NCBI GenBank assembly: GCA_944349375.1
Contig: CALVMV010000005.1
Coordinates: 48,987-112,986, forward strand
Source of the DNA: an uncultured Clostridia bacterium
Lineage (GTDB): Bacteria > Bacillota > Clostridia > Christensenellales > UBA1242
DNA length: 64,000 bases
Reading direction: 5' to 3'
Shown: piece by piece, positions 28,344-36,300 of the stretch
Numbering within the stretch: position 1 is the stretch's first letter
Layout: each line of letters starts with the position of its first letter
Translations under genes and position numbers: made by a program
The notes under the pieces: generated by a model
The model's input: the letters and a program-made list of their open reading frames with translations, nothing else
Database searches by the model: none
Told to the model about the DNA's origin: nothing

Positions 28344-29135
28344 ATGGCAAGAAAAATAGTTTTGACAAGCGGAAAAGGTGGGGTAGGTAAAACTACTGTC
28401 TGTGCGAACTTGGGCAAGAACTTAGCCAAGCTCGGATTTAGAGTTGTTCTTCTAGATGTGGATATAGGTCTAAATAATTTAGATGTAGTAATGGGAATAG
28501 AAGACCAAGTTGTCTTTGATGTTACTGATGTAATTATGGGTAAGTGTAGGGCAAGGCAAGCATTAGTTCAAGATAAAAAAATATCATCTCTTTACATAAT
28601 GCCATCTACACATGCTTACAATAAAGTTAAAATTTTGGGAGAACATGTAAAAAATGTAGTTGATCAGTTAGATAATAATTTTGATTATATTTTAATCGAC
28701 TGTCCTGCAGGTGTAGAAGCGGGATTTCATAGAGCTGTTTTCCCAGCAAATGAAGCAATAATTGTTGTAACTCCCCACTTATCTTCTATTAGAGATGCAG
28801 ATAAAGTTATCGCCTTGCTTAATGATTATAATATTGCGTATAAAGGGTTGGTCATTAATCGTATGCGAGGTGATATGCTATTAAATGGAGATCTTATGGA
28901 TATTGAAAGTATTGTTAAATCTTTGGGAATACCACTTTTAGGCATTATTCCAGAAGATGATGCAATAGGAGCTTCTTGTTCTCTTGGAAAGCAATGTAGT
29001 TCTATTGAAAGTGCAAGAGCTTTTACTTTGCTTAGCGAAAATATCCATAATGGCTCTAAAAAGATATTTGATTGCACATATAAATACAGGGGATTGTTTG
29101 GCTATTTTAAAAGGAATATTAAAAAGAGAGTATAG
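28344..29135 (+). CDS. minD: Septum-site ATPase MinD
   Basis: Membrane-associated ParA/MinD-type ATPase that positions division inhibitors. The deviant Walker A is SGKGGVGKTTVCANLG (both lysines); the switch regions are VLLDVDIGLNNLD and YILIDCPAGVEAGF. The C-terminal amphipathic membrane-targeting helix is YRGLFGYFKRNIKKRV. 263 residues, full length. GGAG precedes the ATG; minE follows after 10 nt. No minC is in the neighbourhood. Confidence 0.94.
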   Translation: MARKIVLTSGKGGVGKTTVCANLGKNLAKLGFRVVLLDVDIGLNNLDVVMGIEDQVVFDVTDVIMGKCRARQALVQDKKISSLYIMPSTHAYNKVKILGEHVKNVVDQLDNNFDYILIDCPAGVEAGFHRAVFPANEAIIVVTPHLSSIRDADKVIALLNDYNIAYKGLVINRMRGDMLLNGDLMDIESIVKSLGIPLLGIIPEDDAIGASCSLGKQCSSIESARAFTLLSENIHNGSKKIFDCTYKYRGLFGYFKRNIKKRV

Positions 29136-29145
29136 GAGGTGAAAA

Positions 29146-29376
29146 ATGGATATGAGAATTGCGAATCGTCTTTCTTGTATATTAGAAAACGATAAAATGT
29201 TTGCGCCTCAATATATTTGTCAAGTTTTAGAAAAAGAACTTGCTCCTATAATTGAAAATTTTTTAGTTACGAAAGAACATATAAAGGTTCGTTATAAAAA
29301 AGAAAATTTAAAAAATATATTTTTTATTGAATTTGAAGCCGAAAGAATAAAGCCTATTGGGTATATTCCATATTAA
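29146..29376 (+). CDS. minE: Cell division topological specificity factor MinE
   Basis: 76-residue activator of the MinD ATPase. The N-terminal RIANRLSCILENDKMFAP element matches the MinD-contact region (A-x-x-R-L-x-x-I/V-L-x-x-D/E). The rest follows the MinE beta-alpha-beta pattern (YICQVLEKELAPIIENFL, then IKVRYKKENLKNIFFIEF, then IPY end). AGGAGGTG precedes the start; a second ATG lies two codons in. Its presence implies Min oscillation or dynamic patterning, whereas many Gram-positives use DivIVA instead. Confidence 0.85.
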   Translation: MDMRIANRLSCILENDKMFAPQYICQVLEKELAPIIENFLVTKEHIKVRYKKENLKNIFFIEFEAERIKPIGYIPY

Positions 29377-29410
29377 AAAAAGTTGCAATTAAATTGCAAC
29401 TTTTATATTT
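29377..29410. terminator. Bidirectional terminator between minE and the secreted-protein operon
   Basis: Stem AAAGTTGCAATT / AATTGCAACTTT with T-rich flanks on both strands; it reaches the stop codon of the minus-strand gene. Confidence 0.82.
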
Positions 29411-31622
29411 TAATTGGTAGTTTGTTATAAATTTCTTTACCTTTTTCTTTTAATTGCTCATTATCGCTTGAAGATAAAACAAAATCTCCTAAAGTTATTT
29501 TTGATTCGTTTTCATTTTTCTCGATTTTTATTATTAAACCATTACTTGAAAGTGTAATAGAAGCTTGCTTAATAGTTTTATCTTTATTAAAAACAAAATA
29601 TAATTTTGCGTCAAATCCGAACAGATTCATTGAAGATTCCATTACTTCTTTTTGGTTGGTCGAAATTGCAATCCCTATTCCAGCAACACCCAAAGTAACC
29701 AAGAAATATGTTGATGATATCTTAGTATCTTCGTTTTCTTTATCTAATTCAAACAAAGGAGTATAAGAATCACTTGCTGTTAAAGTTACCTTTAATGAAG
29801 AAGAATTTTCATCCTTGCCAGTAGCTGAAATTTGCATTTCATTTTCAAAATCATTAATGGTAACCAGGATTTTGTTTGCTAATTCTACATTCAAACTTGA
29901 TTGTTGAGAATAAATTTTGCTGATTAGTGTTTCATTAACATCAGAATGTAATTGTGATAATAGTAAGAATAAAATATTGTCTTTTGAAATTTCAATGTCG
30001 AAAAGACTTTTTAATAGGTCTTTGAATGCAGCTAATGCTTCTAAAGATTTCGAATTATTTAAATCAAACAAAAGAGATATGTCTTTTCCTAATTTTACAA
30101 ATATTTTGCTTTCATAAATCGCTACATTTATTTGGCCATCATTTAAAGTTAAATATATTTCAGGGGAGTATGTGTCTAATATTATTTGGTATTGTCCTGC
30201 TAAAGTTGTATTTGAATTAGGCATTATTAGCGAGAAATCTCCACTTACTGAATTTGAGTTAAATAAATTTTTGAAACTTGAGATATAAGGTATTAATGTT
30301 GAGAGTTCAGTATTTTTATAAAAATCTTCGTTTAATTGTGGCATTTGGGCTTTTTCTACAAAGTTCATTTCTGTTTTAAAATAATCACTATTTATAATCA
30401 TCTTATTTATGGAAATATCTGAAGTTTCAAATGTTATAGATGCAATATTAGTTAAAACTAAATTATAATTGTTGTCTATTTTATTTAATTGTTCTATAAA
30501 AGATAAATCTAAGTCAGATAGATTAAAATTTAAAAATTCAAAAATGTCAGATATATTTTGAAAAGAAATATTGTTATTGTTTAAATTAGTTAATATTTCG
30601 GGCAAATTTATATTAAATTCATCTTTTAACAAAGAAATTAAAGCAGGAAGTTCTGATAAATCAAATTTTAAGTATATATTAAAAAAATTAAAGTAAATTG
30701 AATTATTTTGAAGAGTTAAGTTTATATTGTTTAAAAGTTGTAAAGAAATTGTAGAAGTAGGTAAGTCAACAAACAGTTTATAATCAACATTGTTTAATAA
30801 TTCGTTATCTATTGATAAGTTGCCATCTATTGCTATAATATTATTTTTTGCATAATATAAAAATTTATTTGCAATTTCCATTAATAATGTTAAATCTTTA
30901 TAATCTTCAGTGTTTTTATTTATGTTGATAGTTTGTGGATATAAATTAAAAACTCCTTCTATATTGATTTGTGTGTCTTCTAAGTTAATTGTTGGTATCT
31001 CAAAAGCCATTAAGTTATAATTTAAGTCTGTAGTAATTATAATTTTTTCTACAACTGGCAAGTCGATCTCTATAATTTTAACATTTTCTAAAGTTGTTTC
31101 TTTTAAATTTGAAAAAGTATTTAAAATTTCATTTAAATCTAATGAATTGATGTCAAATGAAGGTAAATCTAATTCCAGCAAGCTCAATAACTGATAAATG
31201 CTTCCGATAAAATTGTCAGTGCTAAAATAAAATTTGTTATTAAAAGCATCAATAAAAACATTTTTATTTTGATAAACAACTGATAGTTGGGTTGTATTAT
31301 TTAGGTCTGAGTCTTCAATTAGGCTTAAATCTGATGCAAATGTCATGTTTTCTAAACCATTTGACAAATCTAAATAACAATTTGCTTTGATTAAAGCAGA
31401 GCTTTTTTTGTTTTTAATTGAAACATTTAAATCAAATTCCATTGACTGGTCTTGCATAACATTATACAAGATATTAGAAATTTGGACAGGCATTTGGGCG
31501 TTACTACTTGAATCTTCGGTTGAATTATTATTGAAAGATAACAAAATAACACCGTATGCAGAGGCTATAGAAATAACTAAATACATTAATGTGAACGATA
31601 TGTATCTTAATATTCTTCTCAT
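29403..31622 (-). CDS. Exported protein of 739 residues, unknown function
   Basis: An N-terminal hydrophobic helix (ISFTLMYLVISIASAYGVIL) acts as signal or anchor, without a lipobox cysteine. The remainder is extracytoplasmic, rich in Asn, Asp, Leu, Ile and Ser. It appears to repeat a beta-rich unit several times, with lines such as VYQNKNVFIDAFNNKFYF and VAIYESKIFVKLGKDISLLF about 350 residues apart, and 'NNNI/L' linkers. The pattern recalls large lipoprotein carriers of the LolA/LppX type but no family is identified. A TAAGGAGGT site precedes the ATG. It is second gene of a two-gene operon. Confidence 0.6.
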   Translation of the reverse strand: MRRILRYISFTLMYLVISIASAYGVILLSFNNNSTEDSSSNAQMPVQISNILYNVMQDQSMEFDLNVSIKNKKSSALIKANCYLDLSNGLENMTFASDLSLIEDSDLNNTTQLSVVYQNKNVFIDAFNNKFYFSTDNFIGSIYQLLSLLELDLPSFDINSLDLNEILNTFSNLKETTLENVKIIEIDLPVVEKIIITTDLNYNLMAFEIPTINLEDTQINIEGVFNLYPQTININKNTEDYKDLTLLMEIANKFLYYAKNNIIAIDGNLSIDNELLNNVDYKLFVDLPTSTISLQLLNNINLTLQNNSIYFNFFNIYLKFDLSELPALISLLKDEFNINLPEILTNLNNNNISFQNISDIFEFLNFNLSDLDLSFIEQLNKIDNNYNLVLTNIASITFETSDISINKMIINSDYFKTEMNFVEKAQMPQLNEDFYKNTELSTLIPYISSFKNLFNSNSVSGDFSLIMPNSNTTLAGQYQIILDTYSPEIYLTLNDGQINVAIYESKIFVKLGKDISLLFDLNNSKSLEALAAFKDLLKSLFDIEISKDNILFLLLSQLHSDVNETLISKIYSQQSSLNVELANKILVTINDFENEMQISATGKDENSSSLKVTLTASDSYTPLFELDKENEDTKISSTYFLVTLGVAGIGIAISTNQKEVMESSMNLFGFDAKLYFVFNKDKTIKQASITLSSNGLIIKIEKNENESKITLGDFVLSSSDNEQLKEKGKEIYNKLPIKI

Positions 31623-31633
31623 TTTTTACCTCC

Positions 31634-32836
31634 TTATAAAATTTCTACTGTTATTTCTTTATCGAAATAAAACATGTTTTCAAGTGTTCCAGTGCAGTAA
31701 TTTTTCATTCCAAAAGCTACCATAGAATAAACTTCTGTTGAACTTATCGAAACGAAATTCCAATTTTCGTCTATTGTTACTACTTGGGTGATAGAAGTAA
31801 ATTCTGGATAAGCTGATAAGTTGCTAGTATATTTTATTTGTCTGATGTAGTTTAGAACGCTATAAATATTGTCTAATTCCATAGTGAATTGATAATATTT
31901 GCTTCCATCTTCGTTTTCTATTACTTCAATTTGAGCGGTGGTGTTATTTAAAACAGTGTCGTTAGATACTATAAAATTTTGACTTGTGTTTGGAAGTCCA
32001 CCGGTTAATGTTTTGTATTCGGTAGGTAAATAATTATTTCTAGCACCATTCCAATTAGCTTCTTCATTTGATGTTATCGAACCTTTAACGGTAGTAACTC
32101 CAGTTTGGCTTTTATTCATTTGAGCTATTTCTGCAATTTGCATAATACCATTGCTTATACTTATTGCTTGATAAGTTGTTCCGTCAAATTTCTTTTCACT
32201 ATAAATGTTTTGTGTCGCAATTGTTTTAACACTTCCTCGACCTTGAATCATGTATTGCGGTGCTGTTTTAAAATTATAATTTGCAAGTTGATAATTTTCA
32301 GCTAAAGTGAAATCTAGTGGGGTGAGGCCTTTTTCCTTTGCAACAGTTTCGAAAGACATTTTATCTTCTTCTGAATAAGAAGATCCCAAAATCTTTTTTA
32401 AACCAGCATCTAATGTAGTTTGCTCAGTTGCTTCGTATTGAGATAACTGCTTTAAATATGTTCCCCAGTCCAAACTTGAAGAAAGAACATTTTTGTAATA
32501 CCATGTTCCTAATCCTACTCCTGTTATAATGGCACATAACGAAAAGAGGAAACCATTTAAAGCTCGTTTTTTAAAAGATTTTTTCTTTTTAACAATTTTT
32601 GATTTTTTTATTTCTTTTCTTAACTTTTTTAATTCCTTTTTATCAGACACAAAAGTTAATTGCTTAAAAGAAACATTTTTGTTTCCTTCTAAAATGTTGT
32701 ATTGTATATTTTTTAAAAATTTACGATTAAAAATTTTGTTGTCAATAGAAGTATCCTTTCCACAATTATGCGTAGGATAATTTTGTTTTTTATCTATAAC
32801 AACTTTCAAGTTGTTTTGGTTATCATTATTTAACAT
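31634..32836 (-). CDS. Membrane-anchored exported protein of 400 residues, unknown function
   Basis: A basic cytoplasmic N-terminus of about 85 residues (several Lys-rich helices) precedes one transmembrane helix (GFLFSLCAIITGVGLGTWYY), then about 290 extracytoplasmic residues with Thr/Ser/Asn-rich beta pattern and no motif I know. The start is set at the ATG at 32836; the frame extends 15 nt further to a TTG without a site. 11 nt separate it from the 739-residue partner downstream, so the two are probably made together. It has a strong promoter and a long structured leader. Confidence 0.6.
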   Translation of the reverse strand: MLNNDNQNNLKVVIDKKQNYPTHNCGKDTSIDNKIFNRKFLKNIQYNILEGNKNVSFKQLTFVSDKKELKKLRKEIKKSKIVKKKKSFKKRALNGFLFSLCAIITGVGLGTWYYKNVLSSSLDWGTYLKQLSQYEATEQTTLDAGLKKILGSSYSEEDKMSFETVAKEKGLTPLDFTLAENYQLANYNFKTAPQYMIQGRGSVKTIATQNIYSEKKFDGTTYQAISISNGIMQIAEIAQMNKSQTGVTTVKGSITSNEEANWNGARNNYLPTEYKTLTGGLPNTSQNFIVSNDTVLNNTTAQIEVIENEDGSKYYQFTMELDNIYSVLNYIRQIKYTSNLSAYPEFTSITQVVTIDENWNFVSISSTEVYSMVAFGMKNYCTGTLENMFYFDKEITVEIL

Positions 32837-32944
32837 TATTTCCACTCTCAAAATACCTCTTGAGGAGGTAGTAATATTTATAGTTTATATAATTCATCTA
32901 AAAGATGTTTTGTCTAGTTTATCAACAAAGTTGTTTACTTTGTT
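32837..32944 (-). promoter_or_regulatory. Long structured 5' leader of the secreted-protein operon
   Basis: About 108 nt between the predicted start and the ATG. In order on the minus strand: hairpin AACAAAGT / ACTTTGTT with loop AAACA; small hairpin CATCT / AGATG; and, just before the gene, ACCTC / GAGGT, which would hold a GAGG element in a stem close to the start codon. Confidence 0.45.
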
Positions 32945-32950
32945 AGTTTA

Positions 32951-32979
32951 AGTATAATACATAAGTTATAATAAGTCAA
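32951..32979 (-). promoter_or_regulatory. Promoter of the secreted-protein operon
   Basis: Minus strand: TTGACT, 17 bp, TATACT. Confidence 0.78.
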
Positions 32980-33039
32980 TAACTTTTTAGAGAAAAAGCA
33001 AAAAAAATTAAAATTAATGTATAAATATGCAAAAAATAT

Positions 33040-33068
33040 TTGATTTATGCAGAAATTTGTTATATAAT
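33040..33068 (+). promoter_or_regulatory. Promoter of the 170-residue hypothetical gene
   Basis: TTGATT, 17 bp, TATAAT; leader about 20 nt with AAAGGGA 6 nt before the ATG. Confidence 0.75.
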
Positions 33069-33095
33069 ATTATCACTTTCACAAAAGGGAAATTT

Positions 33096-33608
33096 ATGGC
33101 TGATTATAATGATTTTGTATTAACTTTTTTAAAAAATTATGATATTGATGGGGATAAACAACAATTGTCTGAGGAAGATAAATTGTTCTTTTTGCATGTA
33201 TTTGATTCTTTAAAAAATCAAATAGAAGATGACAAAGATTTTTTGCATGAGATTAAACTTCGTTACTACAATAGCTATTACAATTTTGCTGATAAACCAA
33301 GTTTGGAAATTACAGAAAATATTGATCAAGAAATAGAAGAAAAGTTTAATGATTTCTGCACTGAAGATATAGAAAATAAAAGTGGAATAGGGTATAGTGA
33401 TATTAAGCAAGCTTTGAAAGCAGAAAAAGAACTTTTTGATGACAATATTATCTCTAGCTTATCTGTAGCAAAGGGGATTGATGTAACCAAGATTAAACTT
33501 GCATTGCAACCAAAACTTGATGAATATTTACAAGAAAAGTTAAACTATGTAAAACTTGCGTTTAAACATTTACATAGCCTTTATAGTTATAATACATCTG
33601 AAAAATAA
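33096..33608 (+). CDS. Hypothetical cytoplasmic protein
   Basis: 170 residues, acidic, mostly helical by pattern (DDKDFLHEIKLRYYNSYYNF, then EEKFNDFCTEDIENK, then KLALQPKLDEYLQEKLNYVKLAFKHLHSLY). No signal peptide and no recognised motif. The ATG at 33096 has AAAGGGA upstream; the longer frame begins inside the promoter. Monocistronic, divergent from the secreted-protein operon and upstream of the rplM leader. Confidence 0.55.
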   Translation: MADYNDFVLTFLKNYDIDGDKQQLSEEDKLFFLHVFDSLKNQIEDDKDFLHEIKLRYYNSYYNFADKPSLEITENIDQEIEEKFNDFCTEDIENKSGIGYSDIKQALKAEKELFDDNIISSLSVAKGIDVTKIKLALQPKLDEYLQEKLNYVKLAFKHLHSLYSYNTSEK

Positions 33609-33631
33609 TTTAAAAAATGTTTAATTTTTAC

Positions 33632-33660
33632 TTGACAAATTATGTCATTCTATATAAAAT
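33632..33660 (+). promoter_or_regulatory. Promoter of rplM-rpsI
   Basis: TTGACA, 17 bp, TAAAAT; the strongest-looking protein-gene promoter in this part of the window. Confidence 0.85.
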
Positions 33661-33666
33661 ATATTC

Positions 33667-33750
33667 GTCTTATTAATGAGGCGTTTTTTGTCTGTATTAG
33701 CCCCACAGGTTAAAGACCCTTTTCAAGACTAATTTTTCGGAGGAAATCAA
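33667..33750 (+). ncRNA. Candidate ribosomal protein L13 leader
   Basis: 84-nt leader directly before rplM. It opens with hairpin CGTCTT / GAGGCG. It contains the block GCCCCACAGG, then TTAAAGACCC, flanked by ATTAG and CTAAT that can pair, and ends in GGAGG. Position and the CCCACxGGTxAAAGACCC pattern agree with my memory of the Firmicute L13 leader family, a feedback site for L13. Confidence 0.6.
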
Positions 33751-34194
33751 ATGAAAACATTTATGGCAAAACCAACGGATGTTCAAAGAAAATGGTTCGT
33801 TGTTGATGCAACTAATATCCCTCTTGGTAGAGTGGCTTCACAAGTTGCAGATATTTTAACAGGTAAAAATAAACCTACTTATACTCCACATGTTGATACT
33901 GGCGATTTCGTTATTGTTTTAAATTCTGACAAAATCGTGCTCACTGGCAAAAAAGAAGTGGAAAAGAAATTGAGATGGCACACTGGTTATGTTGGTGGTC
34001 TTAAAGAAATTGACTATGGAACTTTAATGCAAAAGAATTCTCCTAAAGCACTTGAAAAAGCTGTTAAAGGAATGCTTCCAAAAACTTCTTTAGGAAGAAA
34101 ACAATTCACAAGACTTCATGTTTATAAAGATGCTCAACACACTCATGAAGCTCAAAAACCAGAATTTGTTGAATTAAAAGGAGCTAGAAATTAA
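33751..34194 (+). CDS. rplM: 50S ribosomal protein L13
   Basis: 147-residue L13 of the large subunit, an early assembly protein. Typical stretches are [24 protein letters not shown] near the start, [18 protein letters not shown], then KRLRWH-type [17 protein letters not shown], and the [19 protein letters not shown] motif. GGAGG lies 8 nt before the ATG. It overlaps rpsI by one base (TAATG), as in most bacteria the two are a unit. Confidence 0.97.
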   Translation: MKTFMAKPTDVQRKWFVVDATNIPLGRVASQVADILTGKNKPTYTPHVDTGDFVIVLNSDKIVLTGKKEVEKKLRWHTGYVGGLKEIDYGTLMQKNSPKALEKAVKGMLPKTSLGRKQFTRLHVYKDAQHTHEAQKPEFVELKGARN

Positions 34195-34604
34195 TGGCAG
34201 AGAAAAAATCAAACAAAACTAGTCAGATTATTGCTACTGGCAGAAGAAAGAAATCTATTGCTAGAGTTAGACTATTTCCAGGAACAGGCAAATGTGTCGT
34301 TAATGGCAGAGAAATGGGTGAATATCTCCAAAGAGATACACTTCTTTTAGTTGCTAGACAACCATTTGAAGTTACAAATACTGGTGATAAATATGATATA
34401 ACTGTAAGAGTTATTGGTGGTGGTATTTCTGGTCAAGCAGGTGCTATTTGTCATGGTCTTGCAAGAGCTTTGGTTAAAGCTAACGAAACTTTCAAAAAAG
34501 AATTAAAAGATGCTGGTTTGTTAACTAGAGATCCAAGAATGAAAGAAAGAAAGAAATATGGTCTCAAGAAAGCAAGAAAAGCTTCTCAATTCTCAAAGAG
34601 ATAA
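34194..34604 (+). CDS. rpsI: 30S ribosomal protein S9
   Basis: 136-residue S9, whose C-terminal tail reaches the P-site tRNA. It shows [39 protein letters not shown] and the invariant C-terminal [17 protein letters not shown]. It is translationally coupled to rplM and followed by a strong terminator. Confidence 0.97.
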   Translation: MAEKKSNKTSQIIATGRRKKSIARVRLFPGTGKCVVNGREMGEYLQRDTLLLVARQPFEVTNTGDKYDITVRVIGGGISGQAGAICHGLARALVKANETFKKELKDAGLLTRDPRMKERKKYGLKKARKASQFSKR

Positions 34605-34607
34605 TCA

Positions 34608-34638
34608 AAAAAGCAGAAATTATTCTGCTTTTTTTGTT
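34608..34638 (+). terminator. Terminator after rpsI
   Basis: Stem AAAAAAGCAGAA / TTCTGCTTTTTT with loop ATTA. Confidence 0.88.
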
Positions 34639-34644
34639 TTTTTG

Positions 34645-34673
34645 TTTTGAAAATTTTTGTAAATGTATATAAT
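34645..34673 (+). promoter_or_regulatory. Leaderless promoter of the trxB-like gene
   Basis: TATAAT at 34668-34673, then 6 nt (GAAATT), then ATG. The -35 is weak: TTTTGA at 17 bp, or TTGAAA at 15 bp. No ribosome binding site. Confidence 0.5.
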
Positions 34674-34679
34674 GAAATT

Positions 34680-35603
34680 ATGGGAAAAAATTACGATATA
34701 GTTATTATTGGTGGTGGGCCTGCAGGTATTAGTGCAGGCATATATGCTTCTAGGGCTGGAAGAAGTGTCCTTATTATAGAAAAATATGCTCCTGGCGGTC
34801 AACTATCTTTGATAGGGCAGATTGAAAATTACGCAGGTTTTAAAAGCATAAATGGTTATGAACTTGCTGTAAAGTTTGAAGAGCATGCAAAATCTTTAGG
34901 GATTGAATTTTGTATTGATGAAGTTGTTGATATTACAAAATCAAGAGGAGATTTTTTAATCAAAACTTTGCAAACTAAGATTTGTGCAAAGAGTGTTGTT
35001 TTAGCTCTAGGGTGTCATTCAAGACCTTTAAACATAGAAGGGGAAGAACAGCTAAAAGGCAAGGGCGTTAGTTACTGTGCTCTTTGTGATGGTAATTTTT
35101 TTAAAAATAAGACTGTTGCAGTTGTAGGTTCTGGGGACTCTGCTTTTTCTGATGCTATATACCTTTCAAGTTTATGTAAACAAGTTTATGTTCTTACCAA
35201 AAATAATTTAAAGTTGCATAATTATTCAGAAGATGAGTTAGATGATAAAACTAATGTGCAAATTTTAAAAGGTGCAATTTCTAAGAAAATTTTGGGAAAA
35301 GATTATGTCCAAAAGTTGACATTTGAAAAAGACGGAATAATGACAAATATTGATGTCGATGGTGTTTTTGTAGCTATTGGTAGGGTGCCAGATACAAAAT
35401 TTTTAAAAGATTTTATTGAATTAACTGATGGTGGATATATTAAATCTAATGATCAAATGGAAACTTCACAAGCAGGTGTGTTTGTTTGTGGTGATGTTCG
35501 AGAGGGTAGTATTAGACAAATTGCCACTGCGGTTGGAGATGGTGCTATAGCAGGAACCAATGCAAGCAAATATGTTTTAAAAAAGATAAGTCATGTAAAA
35601 TAA
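34680..35603 (+). CDS. trxB: Thioredoxin-reductase-like flavoprotein
   Basis: 307-residue FAD disulfide reductase. FAD loop IIGGGPAGISAGIYASRAG, GGQLSLIGQIENYAGF, redox-active CALC in VSYCALCDGNFF, second nucleotide loop VVGSGDSAFSDA, and C-terminal FAD motif VFVCGDVREGSIRQIATAVGDGA. The HRRxxxRA motif that binds the NADPH 2'-phosphate in TrxB is absent (VYVLTKNNLKLHN instead), so the electron donor may be NADH or another carrier. The start at 34680 has no ribosome site; the 33-nt longer frame crosses the promoter. Confidence 0.82.
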   Translation: MGKNYDIVIIGGGPAGISAGIYASRAGRSVLIIEKYAPGGQLSLIGQIENYAGFKSINGYELAVKFEEHAKSLGIEFCIDEVVDITKSRGDFLIKTLQTKICAKSVVLALGCHSRPLNIEGEEQLKGKGVSYCALCDGNFFKNKTVAVVGSGDSAFSDAIYLSSLCKQVYVLTKNNLKLHNYSEDELDDKTNVQILKGAISKKILGKDYVQKLTFEKDGIMTNIDVDGVFVAIGRVPDTKFLKDFIELTDGGYIKSNDQMETSQAGVFVCGDVREGSIRQIATAVGDGAIAGTNASKYVLKKISHVK

Positions 35604-35604
35604 A

Positions 35605-35638
35605 GAAAAAAAGAGCAATTACCAATTTGCTCTTTTTT
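35605..35638 (+). terminator. Terminator after the trxB-like gene
   Basis: Stem AAAAAGAGCAAATT-type left arm / AATTTGCTCTTTTT right arm with a short loop and T tail. Confidence 0.82.
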
Positions 35639-35651
35639 ATTTTAAATTTTT

Positions 35652-35708
35652 TTATTTTTCAGAATCTTCTATACTATCAAGTATAGTTTTTTTTATGTTG
35701 TTCTCTTG
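35652..35708 (-). pseudogene. 3' remnant of a helical-repeat paralogue
   Basis: On the minus strand an 18-codon frame ends in IEDSEK and TAA. The last 19 nt are identical to the end of the helical-repeat gene at 36301 (EEDSEK, 36301-36319), and the flanking T-run is also shared. No start or body remains. The same stretch contains a plus-strand hairpin CTATACT-ATCA-AGTATAG followed by eight T, which may act as a second terminator. Confidence 0.45.
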
Positions 35709-35768
35709 TTATGTCAGTTTCTTTTATAGAGATTGCATGTAAAAGGGAAGATGGTGATGGTGGATGTT

Positions 35769-36209
35769 TTAGCAAAAATCGTGTATAGTATATTCTTCAT
35801 TAATGAAATCTATTGCTTTATAAAGAACTTTTTTGTTAGAGAAAGGTACCAATTTTGCAAATGCTTCAATATTTGCAACATATTTTGTATTGATAATTGC
35901 TTGCTCAAAATCTTTTATATCTGCATCTTTTCCATTTAATTCCTTCATAAGTGATGCCAAATTTATTATTAATTCTGCATTGCCACTAAGACAAACAGCT
36001 TGTATTAAAAGGTTAATATCTATTTCAGCGGATAAACAACAACGAGCAAATCCTAAAATTTCAGTTTGATTTCCTTCGTTAACCATGGATTGAATTAAAT
36101 TTTTAATAATTAATTCTTTTGTATCATTTGGCAATTTTTTTAATGCTTCTAATAATTCATCATTGTTTTTTGAAATATTTTTATCGTTTGATGATTTGTT
36201 TTGTCCCAT
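35769..36209 (-). CDS. Helical-repeat protein A, paralogue of the next gene
   Basis: 146 residues, cytoplasmic, all-helical by pattern. After a polar N-terminus (GQNKSSNDKN) it shows degenerate repeats of about 36 residues in the style 'xxxFAxxxxxxDIxxLxxAIIxTxxxxNI', for example DADIKDFEQAIINTKYVANIEAFAK. The NIEAFAK segment is close to the paralogue upstream (DIEAFAK). This looks like a small alpha-solenoid. Function unknown. Promoter and ribosome site (GTAGAGGAGA) are nearly the same as in the paralogue. Confidence 0.6.
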   Translation of the reverse strand: MGQNKSSNDKNISKNNDELLEALKKLPNDTKELIIKNLIQSMVNEGNQTEILGFARCCLSAEIDINLLIQAVCLSGNAELIINLASLMKELNGKDADIKDFEQAIINTKYVANIEAFAKLVPFSNKKVLYKAIDFINEEYTIHDFC

Positions 36210-36231
36210 TTTTAATTATCTCCTCTACTAC

Positions 36232-36260
36232 AATTTAACATACAAAGCTATTATAGTCAA
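36232..36260 (-). promoter_or_regulatory. Promoter of helical-repeat gene A
   Basis: Minus strand: TTGACT, 17 bp, TAAATT, with TG before the -10 (TATGTTAAATT). Confidence 0.65.
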
Positions 36261-36300
36261 TGAAAAAAAGGAAAAAAGATCCTGCTTTACAAAATCTTTT

